Part shown: piece by piece, positions 1 through 9,525 of the stretch
Numbering within the stretch: position 1 is the first letter of the stretch
Layout: every line of letters starts with the position of its first letter
Assembly: GCA_011049545.1 (NCBI GenBank)
Contig: DRHQ01000091.1
Location: 1-64,000, forward strand
Reading direction: 5' to 3'
DNA: 64,000 bases
From: Candidatus Aminicenantota bacterium
GTDB taxonomy: Bacteria; Acidobacteriota; Aminicenantia; Aminicenantales; Aminicenantaceae
The notes under the pieces: generated by a model
Told to the model about the DNA's origin: nothing
Seen by the model: the letters and a program-made list of their open reading frames with translations, nothing else
The model's database searches: none
Position numbers and translations under genes: made by a program

Positions 1-856
1 AAAATTTGATTTTAGCGCCCTTGAGGATTGGTTTCAGTTGCTTCATATAGGTGACGAGTTTTTCCTTCTGGATTTTCTCCCAGAACCTTATATCCAGAAT
101 AGCCCATGCTTTTTCAGCCACTATATTTGGTTTTTCTCCTCCTCCTATCATAGCGGTGTTGATCGTTGTGTCTTTAATTTCGAGCTTATGGATTCGGTCA
201 AGTTGCTGCATTAGCTCATCTATGGCATTGATTCCTTTCTCAGGAGTTCCCGCATGAGCCGCTTTACCTTTGGCTTCCAAACGGATAACAATACGACCTT
301 TCCTTTGAATCTTTAACGCCCCTCCTGGAAGAGCAGGCTCGAGGCAGAGCACATAATCTGCTTTTCTGGAAAGGTCTCGAATGGTATCGTTAGATATATC
401 ACTGCCTATCTCTTCGGCTGAATTGATGAAAACGGCAATCTTCTTTTTCGGCTGGATATTTAGCTCTTTTAGTGCTTTGAAAGAATATATAGCCATAACA
501 AGGCTAGCCTTCATATCTAAGACCCCAGGGCCAAACACCTTGTTTTCAGAAACATAAAAGGGCATTTTGTAAATCTTGCCCACAGGCCAGACCGTATCAA
601 TATGAGTAAGGATTAGAATTTGTTCCTTTTTTTCTTTAAGGTCAGAAGAAGGATACTCGGCAAGATGAAAGGCCCCCAACTCTTTTTGCGGAAAACGAGT
701 TATTTTGGCACCTGTTTTTTTTAGCTCATCGATGACATAAGAGGAACAAGCATCTACAGCCTTTTTTTCTCCAGAGGGAGATTCATGCCCAACTATATCT
801 TTTAGAAGGCGAATCATCTCTCCCTGGCGAGATTTAAAGTAATAAAAGAAATCCAT
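1..856 (-). CDS. M20-family metallopeptidase (partial, runs off the left edge)
   Basis: Minus frame open from ATG at 854-856 to base 1; MDFFYYFKSRQGEMIRLLKDIVGHESPSGEKKAV..., LTHIDTVWP, GPGVLDMKAS, NSAEEIGS, KGKAAHAGTPEKGINAI motifs. Not in the ORF track because it has no stop in the window. Confidence 0.85.
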   Translation of the reverse strand, partial: MDFFYYFKSRQGEMIRLLKDIVGHESPSGEKKAVDACSSYVIDELKKTGAKITRFPQKELGAFHLAEYPSSDLKEKKEQILILTHIDTVWPVGKIYKMPFYVSENKVFGPGVLDMKASLVMAIYSFKALKELNIQPKKKIAVFINSAEEIGSDISNDTIRDLSRKADYVLCLEPALPGGALKIQRKGRIVIRLEAKGKAAHAGTPEKGINAIDELMQQLDRIHKLEIKDTTINTAMIGGGEKPNIVAEKAWAILDIRFWEKIQKEKLVTYMKQLKPILKGAKIKF

Positions 857-939
857 GAGTCCTCCTTCTCTGTGCGATTATAAATGTATCATATAAAAAA
901 GAGACAGGCTACTTTTTTTCCTGTTTTACCTGCTTGGCG

Positions 940-1130
940 AAGGCTGTATGGTGAAAAAACCGTGAGAAAGGCTGGAGCCGGGCATGCGGGGTCAGACTTT
1001 ATCATGCGGTAGTGTTCAAAAACAAAATGAAGTCCAACTCTTAACATGATGACAAAGTCTGACCCCAGAGGAGAGCGAAGCCTTGGGGCAAAAGCAACGT
1101 GTTTTTGAACCAGATTGCCTGAGCCTTTTC
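940..1130. repeat. Dispersed repeat (copy A) with an inserted GGGGTCAGACTTT/AAAGTCTGACCCC palindrome
   Basis: GCGAAGGCTGTATGGTGAAAAAACCGTGAGAAAGGCTG..., AGAGGAGAGCGAAGCC, CAACGTGTTTTTGA shared with copy B. Confidence 0.75.
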
Positions 1131-1135
1131 CTTTC

Positions 1136-2314
1136 TCAGCTAAACAAATATTTAGCCTTTCTAAAAAACTCGTTTACTTCTCTAGAAATTCTTCCTAAAG
1201 GTCGCTGTCTGAGCTTAATCGCCTGGAAACGACAAACCTCATGGCAGCACATGCAGTGGATACAGAGACTTCTATCTATCCAAACTAAATCCCCGTCTAA
1301 TTTTGCAGCTCCTTTGGGGCATATGTCTACACATTCCATACATAAAGTACACTTATTTATGGTAATCTTTGGAGTGAGTGTCAGCTGACCTTGGATGAAA
1401 CCATGAAGAAACCAGGGAATTTTTCTCTTAATAAAACCTATAGCAACGGCTGAATGTTTAAAATTCCTGACCTCAACAGCGCTAATGTCTTCTCCTAAAA
1501 TGTCTATCTTATCGATTTCGCCCGTTCCTAAGCCTCTTTCGTGGGCGTTCTGAGTCGTGAAGATATTCATAGGATTAAAATCCACAATTTTTGATGCAAC
1601 AGCATCCACAGCCACGCTGTCTTGTGAGGCAAGAATGAGGCCAACTCTTTTTGGACTTCCTCCAGATGGACCCTCGCCTTCCATGGCGACAATCGCATCC
1701 ATGATTGTCAGGTGCGGCCGAGCATAGGAAAAAATATCCACGAGCATCTGACTGAACACATCGCTCTGTTTATACAGGCGATGATAATCAAGACGTAATC
1801 CGTGAGGAATTATGCCGAACATGTTTTTCACTGCCCCTGTGAACATAGTAAGAGAATGGGTCTTTAATTTGGGGAGATTCAGGATATAATCTGCTTCATG
1901 AAGCAAAGGAGAAATAAGGACCTTTTTTAAAATTTGCCCGTTACAGATTACTTCTCGAAATCCTCTTTGTTTCAGGTTAATAAGGCGGACACCCAAATCA
2001 TTGCAAACCTTGCGGTAACCGGATAGGAGAAAGCCATCTTTTTCCTTTGATTGGACATCATCTCCGACTGTTATTTCAAGATTAAGTTCTAACAAAAGGC
2101 GCAGGACTTCTTTAGTAAAGTAAGGATGGGTAACAATAACATCATCTGGAGATGAAGGGGGGGAGAGATGATTTATTTTAACAAAAACTTTGCTTCGAGG
2201 CTTAATGATATTCTCTAAACCGCCCAGGAGGGATAGGTTCCTCTTCAAGGCTGTATAAATCTCTTCACTATTATAGTCCTCAACTTTTACAATTGAGACT
2301 TTTGCCTTTTTCAT
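1136..2314 (-). CDS. DUF362-type protein with C-terminal 2x[4Fe-4S] ferredoxin domain
   Basis: KVFVKINHLSPPSSPDD..., LPKLKTHSLTMFTGAVKNMFG, CTLCMECVDICPKGA and CIHCMCCHEVC motifs. Confidence 0.85.
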   Translation of the reverse strand: MKKAKVSIVKVEDYNSEEIYTALKRNLSLLGGLENIIKPRSKVFVKINHLSPPSSPDDVIVTHPYFTKEVLRLLLELNLEITVGDDVQSKEKDGFLLSGYRKVCNDLGVRLINLKQRGFREVICNGQILKKVLISPLLHEADYILNLPKLKTHSLTMFTGAVKNMFGIIPHGLRLDYHRLYKQSDVFSQMLVDIFSYARPHLTIMDAIVAMEGEGPSGGSPKRVGLILASQDSVAVDAVASKIVDFNPMNIFTTQNAHERGLGTGEIDKIDILGEDISAVEVRNFKHSAVAIGFIKRKIPWFLHGFIQGQLTLTPKITINKCTLCMECVDICPKGAAKLDGDLVWIDRSLCIHCMCCHEVCRFQAIKLRQRPLGRISREVNEFFRKAKYLFS

Positions 2315-2419
2315 TTATTTTATTATATCCAAGAAAAGCTAGAAAGGCGAAGTTATATGATGCTTGCGGCACGATGGAGAGGATTGACAAGGAAGATTAA
2401 GTTTATTACTTTCTAGGCT

Positions 2420-3766
2420 ATGAACATCCTCATCATCGCCGGCGCAGTTTCATTAATCATCTTGATCTGTTTTTTCTTTCTATTTGCTCTTTACAGTCTT
2501 CTGGAGAAAGAAAAGAGAGCGTTCTGGCGCAGCAGTATTGTTTTCCTTTTTTTAATCATCATAAGTATTATTTTTTTTCTTGCTGAATCCCCGTTAAAAA
2601 AATGGTTGTTTGGCACCGTCTTTATTTTACTAATCCTTGATCTTGCAATCCTGCTACTTTTTCCCTTGAAAAGAAAATCAACAGAAATTGTAGGAGGACA
2701 GAATAAAGTTGATGAAAGAGACGTTATCTTTGCTCGATTTGAATACGATGAAGGAACTGAGACATATGAGGAGTATTATGGGAGAAGACCTGAATACAAG
2801 AAGATAGATGATGAAATAAGAAAGTTTCCCGACATTCTTTCTCATTCTCATTCGAAAAAAAATCCCATTCTTTCCGCTCTGGCTTCTGCAGAGTTTGACT
2901 TTCTTGAACACCAATTAACCCAGGTAAGTGGAAGGGAAAGTAGAGAAAAATCTCAATTGCCACCTTCTGAAAACACTCGAATAATAAAGAAAATTATGAA
3001 ATATTTGGGCTCTGATCACAGCGGTATCTGTCTTTTAAATCAAGCTTATGTTTACTCTCATGTAGGAAGAGGGCCAGAACATTATAGTGAGGAAATAAAG
3101 CTTGAACACAAATACGCTATTGCCTTTGCTTTAGAGATGGATTTAGGCATGGTTGCATCCGCTCCTAAAGAACCTGTTATTGTTGAAACTGGCAAGAAAT
3201 ATGTTGAAGCAGCAAAAATATCTATCATAGTTGCTAATTTCATCCGCCGCCTGGGCTATCCAGCCAGAGCTCATATTGCCGGGAGCAATTATCAAGCTAT
3301 GCTGCCCCCACTCGCCTGGCTGGCTGGATTGGGAGAATTGGGGAGGCTGGGGATTCTCATGACCTCCAAATACGGCCCCCGAGCGAGGTTAGGACTTATA
3401 ACAACTGATCTTCCTCTGGTTGCGGATAAACCAAGGAAACTGGGTATACAGAATTTTTGTCAGAAATGTAAGAAATGTGCCAGAAATTGCCCAGCCCAGG
3501 CCATTCCTTACGAAGAGAAAGTAGAGGAAAACGGGGTGATGAGATGGGTGCTCAATCGAGAGGAATGCTATAAATTCTGGCGAAAAGCAGGAACTGATTG
3601 CGCTGTTTGTATTTATGTCTGTCCCTACAGCAAATCGGACAATGCCTTCCACAACTTCATCAGGATAATGTCGCAAAACTCTTCTGCTGCCCAATCCTTT
3701 TCAATCTGGGCAGATGACTTCTTTTACGGTCGCATTCCCTTTCGTAGAAAATCTCCTTTAAGGTAG
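2420..3766 (+). CDS. Membrane-anchored reductive dehalogenase-like (RdhA-like) Fe-S protein
   Basis: About three N-terminal TM helices; LPPLAWLAGLGELGRLGILMTSKYGPRARLGLITTDLPLV, FCQKCKKCARNCP and GTDCAVCIYVCPYS motifs. Confidence 0.7.
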   Translation: MNILIIAGAVSLIILICFFFLFALYSLLEKEKRAFWRSSIVFLFLIIISIIFFLAESPLKKWLFGTVFILLILDLAILLLFPLKRKSTEIVGGQNKVDERDVIFARFEYDEGTETYEEYYGRRPEYKKIDDEIRKFPDILSHSHSKKNPILSALASAEFDFLEHQLTQVSGRESREKSQLPPSENTRIIKKIMKYLGSDHSGICLLNQAYVYSHVGRGPEHYSEEIKLEHKYAIAFALEMDLGMVASAPKEPVIVETGKKYVEAAKISIIVANFIRRLGYPARAHIAGSNYQAMLPPLAWLAGLGELGRLGILMTSKYGPRARLGLITTDLPLVADKPRKLGIQNFCQKCKKCARNCPAQAIPYEEKVEENGVMRWVLNREECYKFWRKAGTDCAVCIYVCPYSKSDNAFHNFIRIMSQNSSAAQSFSIWADDFFYGRIPFRRKSPLR

Positions 3767-3786
3767 GATTTGATTTATATTGTTCA

Positions 3787-3925
3787 GGGGTTTGATTTAT
3801 CAAACCCACATTTTTGTTCTTCAGGGGCTTGGTTTTTCCTGAGAAGGGATTTGATTTATCAAACCCACATTTTTGTTCTTCAGGGGCTTGATTTTTCTTG
3901 TGTAGGGGTTTGATTTATCAAACCC
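3787..3925. repeat. Three ~59-bp tandem units each carrying the palindrome GGRTTTGATTTATCAAACCC
   Basis: Palindromes at ~3787, ~3846 and ~3905 (59-bp period), separated by near-identical CACATTTTTGTTCTTCAGGGGCTTGRTTTTTC spacers. Confidence 0.8.
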
Positions 3926-4079
3926 ACATTTTTGATTATAAAAATAAACTATATCTCTGATAAATTAAATCCTGCATGAAGAAAAATTTATTCACCATTT
4001 AAAAGTTCGGGCTTGATAAATCAAGCCCCTACAAGATAAAATGGTAAAAAAAATCAAACCAATAAGAAAGGAGAAGGGA

Positions 4080-5405
4080 ATGGATACAAGTCGTAGGGAT
4101 TTTCTAAAAAACATTGGCTTGGGCATCGGAAGTTTAAGTGCTTTTGGTTTAACCGCAAAGAACGCCCAAGCTGAGCTTAAGAAAAAATTAAACAAGATAA
4201 AAGGTTTACCCTCAACCGAGATTGCTCAAGATGAAGATTTCTGGTTCTACGTTCAGCAGGCTTTTAATTGTGACAGGAGCATCATCAACCTCAACAACGG
4301 AGGTGTTCATCCAGCCCCAACAATTGTCATGGATGCTGTTCACCGCTACCTGGATTTCGCTAACGGGGCCCCTGTTTATAACTCCTGGGAAGTCCTCCGG
4401 CCCAGAAAAGAACTCATAAGAAAAAAACTGGCTGATACTTTCGGCTGTTCGCCTGAGGAGATTGCCATAACCAGGAATGTAACTGAAGCCATGCAGATCG
4501 CTCTTCTTGGGCTTGAGCTTAAGCCGGGCGATGAGCTGCTGACAACCACCCATGACTATCCTTCCATGAAAAACGCCCTTTTGCAGAGAGAAAAAAAGGA
4601 AGGGGTAAAAGTCAAAATGTTCCCATTTCGCTATCCCCCAAAAAATATAAAAGAGCTGGCTGATGTTTTTGAAGAAAATATTACATCCAGGACAAAGCTC
4701 ATTGAAGTCTGTCACATCACCAATCTCACTGGACAGATCTTTCCAATTAGAGAAATCTGTCAGATGGCAAGAAAGCGAGGAATAGAAGTAGTGATAGATG
4801 GAGCTCATGCTTTTGGACATTTCGATTTCAAGCAGAAAGACCTCGGCTGCGACATCTACGGTGCTAACCTCCACAAATGGATGATGGCTCCTATAGGCAC
4901 AGGTTTTCTTTATGTGAAAAAAGAAAAGATCAAGAAGATATGGCCTCTTTTTCCTGCCTCTGATCCTTTGAGTGATGATATCAGGAAATTTGAAAACATC
5001 GGAACCCATCCTGATCCTTTAGAACTCGCAATAGGAGAGGCCTTGGCCTTCCATCATGGGATTGGCGCCAAGAGGAAAGAAGAGAGAATGCGCTATCTGA
5101 GGAATTACTGGGCAAAAACTCTTGATAAGCTCCCTGGCGTAAAAATTCTGACTTCTTATGACCCGGAACAGTCGTGCGGGATTGGGACTTTTAAAGTTGA
5201 AAACATGGATCTGCGTAAATTGGTTCAGGTTCTGTTCGAGAAACATAAAATCTACATCATCACAGTCGGAATTCCTTCTTTTGAATTGGATGGTGAAAAG
5301 ATAACTGGAATACGTGTAACACCAAGCATCTACACAACCCTTCGGGAATTGGATGTCTTTATCGAGGCGGTCTCTTATTATCTAAAACACGGACTTCCCA
5401 GCTGA
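4080..5405 (+). CDS. Class V aminotransferase-fold PLP enzyme with twin-arginine signal
   Basis: MDTSRRDFLKNIGLGIGSLSAFGL Tat signal; ITRNVTEAMQIALLGL, VVIDGAHAFGHFDF, GANLHKWMMAP (PLP lysine). Start chosen at 4080 behind an AGAAAGGAG ribosome-binding site. Confidence 0.85.
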   Translation: MDTSRRDFLKNIGLGIGSLSAFGLTAKNAQAELKKKLNKIKGLPSTEIAQDEDFWFYVQQAFNCDRSIINLNNGGVHPAPTIVMDAVHRYLDFANGAPVYNSWEVLRPRKELIRKKLADTFGCSPEEIAITRNVTEAMQIALLGLELKPGDELLTTTHDYPSMKNALLQREKKEGVKVKMFPFRYPPKNIKELADVFEENITSRTKLIEVCHITNLTGQIFPIREICQMARKRGIEVVIDGAHAFGHFDFKQKDLGCDIYGANLHKWMMAPIGTGFLYVKKEKIKKIWPLFPASDPLSDDIRKFENIGTHPDPLELAIGEALAFHHGIGAKRKEERMRYLRNYWAKTLDKLPGVKILTSYDPEQSCGIGTFKVENMDLRKLVQVLFEKHKIYIITVGIPSFELDGEKITGIRVTPSIYTTLRELDVFIEAVSYYLKHGLPS

Positions 5406-5532
5406 AGAAGAGTATGTCTGCCTTGGAATAAAGATAGTAGGCAAAAACAAGGATTATTACCTGAGATAAAGTTATTTTGCAGGGGTGAACATAATTACCT
5501 GTGATAAATATATTTAAGGGGAAAACCTGGAG

Positions 5533-6756
5533 ATGAGATTGGATTTAAAAAAGGATCTGGCTTTGATACGGAAGAAATTTCCTATCCTGGAACGCTGTGT
5601 ATATCTCATCAGCAATTCATTGGGAGCCGTTCCCCAGAAAGCGCTGGAGAATCTACAGGAATTTTATCAGATGTGGGCAGAGGAAGGAGTGAGTGCCTGG
5701 CAGAAGGAATGGTGGGACCTTTCGCGAGAAGTGGGAAACAACGTGGCTTACTTTTTGGGGGCAAAGGAAGATGAAGTGACAATGGCACCAAATGCAACCC
5801 ACTGCCATTGGGTGGTTCTATCGACTAAATTTCTTGCCCAAGACGAGAGAAGAAAGAAGGTTATCATGACAGATCATGATTTTCCTTCTATGTTATATGC
5901 CGTTTCAAAAATCTCAGATTTTAAGGGGTGGAAGCTTGAGATTGTGAAAAGCAACGGCAACCCAGCAATTAATGTCGAGGATATTTTAAAACGAATAGAT
6001 GAAGAGACCCTATTCGTTGCCACTTCCCATGTCTATTTTAAATCAGCTTTCATCCAGAACATAAAACAGATTTCTGCCAGGGCACGAGAGGTGGGCGCCC
6101 TGACCCTTATCGATGGCTACCACGCACCAGGCATCATTCCCGTGGATGTCAAACAGCTAGATGTAGACTTTTATATCGGAGGCTGCCTGAAGTGGCTTTG
6201 CGGAGGCCCGGGAAATGCCTTCCTGTATGTCAAACCAGAGCTCTCAGAGAACCTTCAACCTCAGTTAACTGGCTGGTTTGCTCACAGAGAACCTTTCCTC
6301 TTCGCCCAGGAGATGGAATATGCCAGAGGAGGACAAAAGTTCCTGTCAGGAACCCCGCCCATACCGTGCCTTTACACAGCAAGGGCCGGCTTGGACATAA
6401 TAAAAAAGATAGGAATCCCTGGTATACGGGAGAAATCACTCTCCCTTACTGAATTGATTATAAACAAAGCCAAAAAAAGAGGATATCTCCTTTTCACACC
6501 CGAAGAGAATAATCTCAGGGGAGGATCAGTATCAATCAGTTTGCCCCATGCTTTTCCAGTCAAGCAGGCCTTAGAGAAACGAAACGTTAAAGTTGATTAC
6601 AGGAAAGGGCAAGATAAAGAGCCAGATGTTATAAGAGTGGGCCCCCATTTTTACACTAAAGATGAAGAAATCGATATTTTGTTCAGAGAAATCGATGCTA
6701 TTTACGCTTCAGGGGAATTCAAGAAATATCCAAAGGAAATTAAACATGTAACTTAA
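5533..6756 (+). CDS. Class V aminotransferase-fold PLP enzyme (kynureninase-like)
   Basis: YLISNSLGAVPQKA, VTMAPNATHCHWVVL, LIDGYHAPGIIPVDV, GGCLKWLCGGPGNAFLYV. Confidence 0.75.
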   Translation: MRLDLKKDLALIRKKFPILERCVYLISNSLGAVPQKALENLQEFYQMWAEEGVSAWQKEWWDLSREVGNNVAYFLGAKEDEVTMAPNATHCHWVVLSTKFLAQDERRKKVIMTDHDFPSMLYAVSKISDFKGWKLEIVKSNGNPAINVEDILKRIDEETLFVATSHVYFKSAFIQNIKQISARAREVGALTLIDGYHAPGIIPVDVKQLDVDFYIGGCLKWLCGGPGNAFLYVKPELSENLQPQLTGWFAHREPFLFAQEMEYARGGQKFLSGTPPIPCLYTARAGLDIIKKIGIPGIREKSLSLTELIINKAKKRGYLLFTPEENNLRGGSVSISLPHAFPVKQALEKRNVKVDYRKGQDKEPDVIRVGPHFYTKDEEIDILFREIDAIYASGEFKKYPKEIKHVT

Positions 6757-6785
6757 TCCAATCCAAAACCTTCTATATCAAGATT

Positions 6786-6914
6786 ATGAATCAGGATCAG
6801 CCTGAGTACAAAGCATTAGAGTATCCTGAAATTGCCCGGCGTATTAAGAAAAGCGAGTATGCTGAAGCCCTAAAATTGGCCAAAAAATATGGCCTTACTC
6901 GTCTGGCAAGATAG
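6786..6914 (+). pseudogene. C-terminal remnant, possibly of a radical SAM protein
   Basis: 43-codon ORF MNQDQPEYKALEYPEIARRIKKSEYAEALKLAKKYGLTRLAR resembles the extreme C-terminus of PFL-activase-like radical SAM proteins; no Cys motif upstream. Confidence 0.4.
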
Positions 6915-7142
6915 GTTAAGAGATAACAGAGAAAACCTGAAATTTACCCAAGGATTTGCGTTTGGGGGGGGTGTCTAAAATATATGGTCCAACATATTCC
7001 TTTAATATAAAAAAGGAGGCAGATCCCTTTTTTTCTTCTTTTTTTTATTGAGAAAAAAAGATACTTACAAACATGTTGATTTAGTTTGAGATTTGCCTTA
7101 AATTAATTATTGGAAGATATTTTTACTTAGAAGATTATTTTA

Positions 7143-9503
7143 ATGAAAATCCTTAGAATTTTTCTCCTTTCTCTCATCTCATTTTGCCTCTTGATTCAAG
7201 GAATTCATGCTGAAATCGAGTATAGATGGAAAGATGTCTACATAGGCGCTTTGGAGGCTAAGAACTGGGGTGGCGTTGTCCTTGCTCCAAATCAAGAGAG
7301 TGTATTCGCTTTTCGAATCCAGATTGAAAAAGAGAACGAAGTTGCCGATGAAAATGATATTTTTTATCTCATCTCCGAAGTTGGTCCGCACTCTCCCGAT
7401 TGTACGTATGCAAGGATAAAACTGGATTTGAGCCTTCCTTTTAAAAGAGGAAGTGAAACTCCCATTCTTATAAAGCCTCCCTCAAAAAAAGATACATTAA
7501 CTTTGGAGTGGTCGCGTCAGGATGAAAAAACAGTCGTAGGACGGATAAAAGCTCCCTCAAACATAAAGATTAACCTTGTGCATTATTTCCCCTGGAATAT
7601 TGAAGGGACATATCTCATTCTTCCAGACGGGCAGATAAAAGGAGAGAGCTCAGGTTTAAGTAAATATCATTATTTGCTTTGGACAGACACCAAAGGAGAA
7701 CTAACCGCAGATTCTCCAGATGATGAGTTGGTTTTTTCTTACTCTATGGAAGGCAAAAGAGCCCTCTATTTTGTGGCCGGAGTAGGGGAGGAAGAAAAGA
7801 TTTTGCGCTACCGCACATATCGCTATAAAAACAAAGGGGCAATCGATTCTATGCTGGAGGAGGAAAAAAACAGATACAGCAGTAAAAGAGTGAGAATAAA
7901 GGGACTCTACGAAGGTACAGCAAGGGCCATCACAAATAATCTATTCTGGACAATGCTCTATCAACCTGGCAACCACAGACTTTATACACCTGGAGGACGA
8001 GGATGGATCTTCTCCACTCCTGACGGAAATCCTGGTCATTGGAAGATATTCGAATGGGATTCATTCTTCAACGCCTTAGGGGCCGCTGTGGAAAGTTCTA
8101 AGCATGCGAAAGACATTTTAAAGGCTGTCCTGGAAACCCAGTACCCTAACGGCAATATCCCCAACTGGAGAAGCCGCTTTGGCGGGACACCTGACAGGTC
8201 CCAGCCGCCAATAGGTTCTTATGTTGTTTTGAAATTATTCCAGAGGTTTGGAGATTTAGAATTGCTGAGATATGCCTATCCTTATCTTGTAAAGTGGCAT
8301 TCTTTCTGGAAAGAGGAGAAAGATAACGGACAACTGCGCCGGGACGGAAACAGAGATGGTCTCCTTGAATGGGGAACAGATACAGAATTCTTGGCTAAAA
8401 GTGTCCCTCCTTGGGAAGAAAATACAGAAGGGAAAAAACGAGCTACGCTCGAGTCAGGACAGGATGATTTACCTAATTGGGACGATGCTCCCTTTAGTCA
8501 GGACACTGGAACATTAATTATGAACTGCATCGACTTAAACAGCCTCTTTGCTCTCGATGCTTGGAGCCTGGCTGAAATTGCCAATATCCTTAATAAAAGG
8601 GATGATTATATAAACTACTTTGCTGAATATGAGACAATAAAAGAGCTTATAAACGAGCATCTTTGGGATGAAAGAGAAGGGTTCTATTTTGATCGCTACT
8701 GGGATGGCAGATTCTCGACAAGAAAAGCAGCCTCGAATTTTTATCCTTTGCTTGCCGGTATTCCAGATAAAACAAGGGCCTTGCGAATGATAAGGCACCT
8801 CCTCAATCCTGAAGAGTTCTGGGGAGAATTCGTAATACCTACTATCTCCCGGGATGATCCTGCTTATAAAGACCAGCAGCGCTGGAGAGGCTCAATCTGG
8901 CCACCGACCAATTACTTAATTTATCAAGGTTTAAAGGCCTATCATTTTGATGCCATAGCTTCTGAACTTGCCAAAAAAAGTGCTGACTTGTTCCTCCGGA
9001 CCTGGGATAATTTTCAGCTTTGTCCAGAATATTTTGATTCAAGAACGGGAGAAGCGGGAGGACAAAGGTATCAGAGCTGGGGTTCTCTTTTTGCTTTAGT
9101 TGCCCTGGAAGAGTACTTAGATTTTACTCCCTGGGAGGGATTCAGATTTGGAATGATTGATCCTGATAAGAAAGGAAAGCTTTCCAGAATTTCCATCCAG
9201 GATCGCCACTATGATGTGGAAGTTTCATCCTCTGCAGTCAGGCTCAAAGAAGAAGGCAAAGAGATTTTAAGGGCGAAGGGAAGCGCTGTTTTTCGCCGCT
9301 TTCTTTATTCTGAAAATGAAATCTCGTTTGAAGTGATAACGTTAGAGAAGAGAGAGATAAAGGTACAATTTTTGATCAAGGGAAAATATGAACTTTTAGT
9401 GGATGACGAGACAAAAAAGGTGTTTAAAGGGAAATCAGTGAAGTTTAAAATTCCTGAAGGCGAACATTCTGTTTTGATTCTTCTTTTAGAAAAACAGGAT
9501 TAA
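7143..9503 (+). CDS. GH63/MGH1-type glycoside hydrolase (secreted)
   Basis: Signal peptide; FEWDSFFNALGAAVESSKHAKDILKAVLETQYPNGNIPNWRS, NRDGLLEWGTDTE, WRGSIWPPTNYLIYQGL. Confidence 0.8.
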   Translation: MKILRIFLLSLISFCLLIQGIHAEIEYRWKDVYIGALEAKNWGGVVLAPNQESVFAFRIQIEKENEVADENDIFYLISEVGPHSPDCTYARIKLDLSLPFKRGSETPILIKPPSKKDTLTLEWSRQDEKTVVGRIKAPSNIKINLVHYFPWNIEGTYLILPDGQIKGESSGLSKYHYLLWTDTKGELTADSPDDELVFSYSMEGKRALYFVAGVGEEEKILRYRTYRYKNKGAIDSMLEEEKNRYSSKRVRIKGLYEGTARAITNNLFWTMLYQPGNHRLYTPGGRGWIFSTPDGNPGHWKIFEWDSFFNALGAAVESSKHAKDILKAVLETQYPNGNIPNWRSRFGGTPDRSQPPIGSYVVLKLFQRFGDLELLRYAYPYLVKWHSFWKEEKDNGQLRRDGNRDGLLEWGTDTEFLAKSVPPWEENTEGKKRATLESGQDDLPNWDDAPFSQDTGTLIMNCIDLNSLFALDAWSLAEIANILNKRDDYINYFAEYETIKELINEHLWDEREGFYFDRYWDGRFSTRKAASNFYPLLAGIPDKTRALRMIRHLLNPEEFWGEFVIPTISRDDPAYKDQQRWRGSIWPPTNYLIYQGLKAYHFDAIASELAKKSADLFLRTWDNFQLCPEYFDSRTGEAGGQRYQSWGSLFALVALEEYLDFTPWEGFRFGMIDPDKKGKLSRISIQDRHYDVEVSSSAVRLKEEGKEILRAKGSAVFRRFLYSENEISFEVITLEKREIKVQFLIKGKYELLVDDETKKVFKGKSVKFKIPEGEHSVLILLLEKQD

Positions 9504-9525
9504 TATAAACCACTTCTTATTCTTT

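Noticed and set aside
1083-1388. 101-aa plus-strand ORF
   Set aside because: Antisense to the DUF362 gene and begins in dispersed repeat copy A.
4212-5009. 265-aa minus-strand ORF
   Set aside because: Fully antisense to the well-supported Tat PLP enzyme gene; no recognisable motif.
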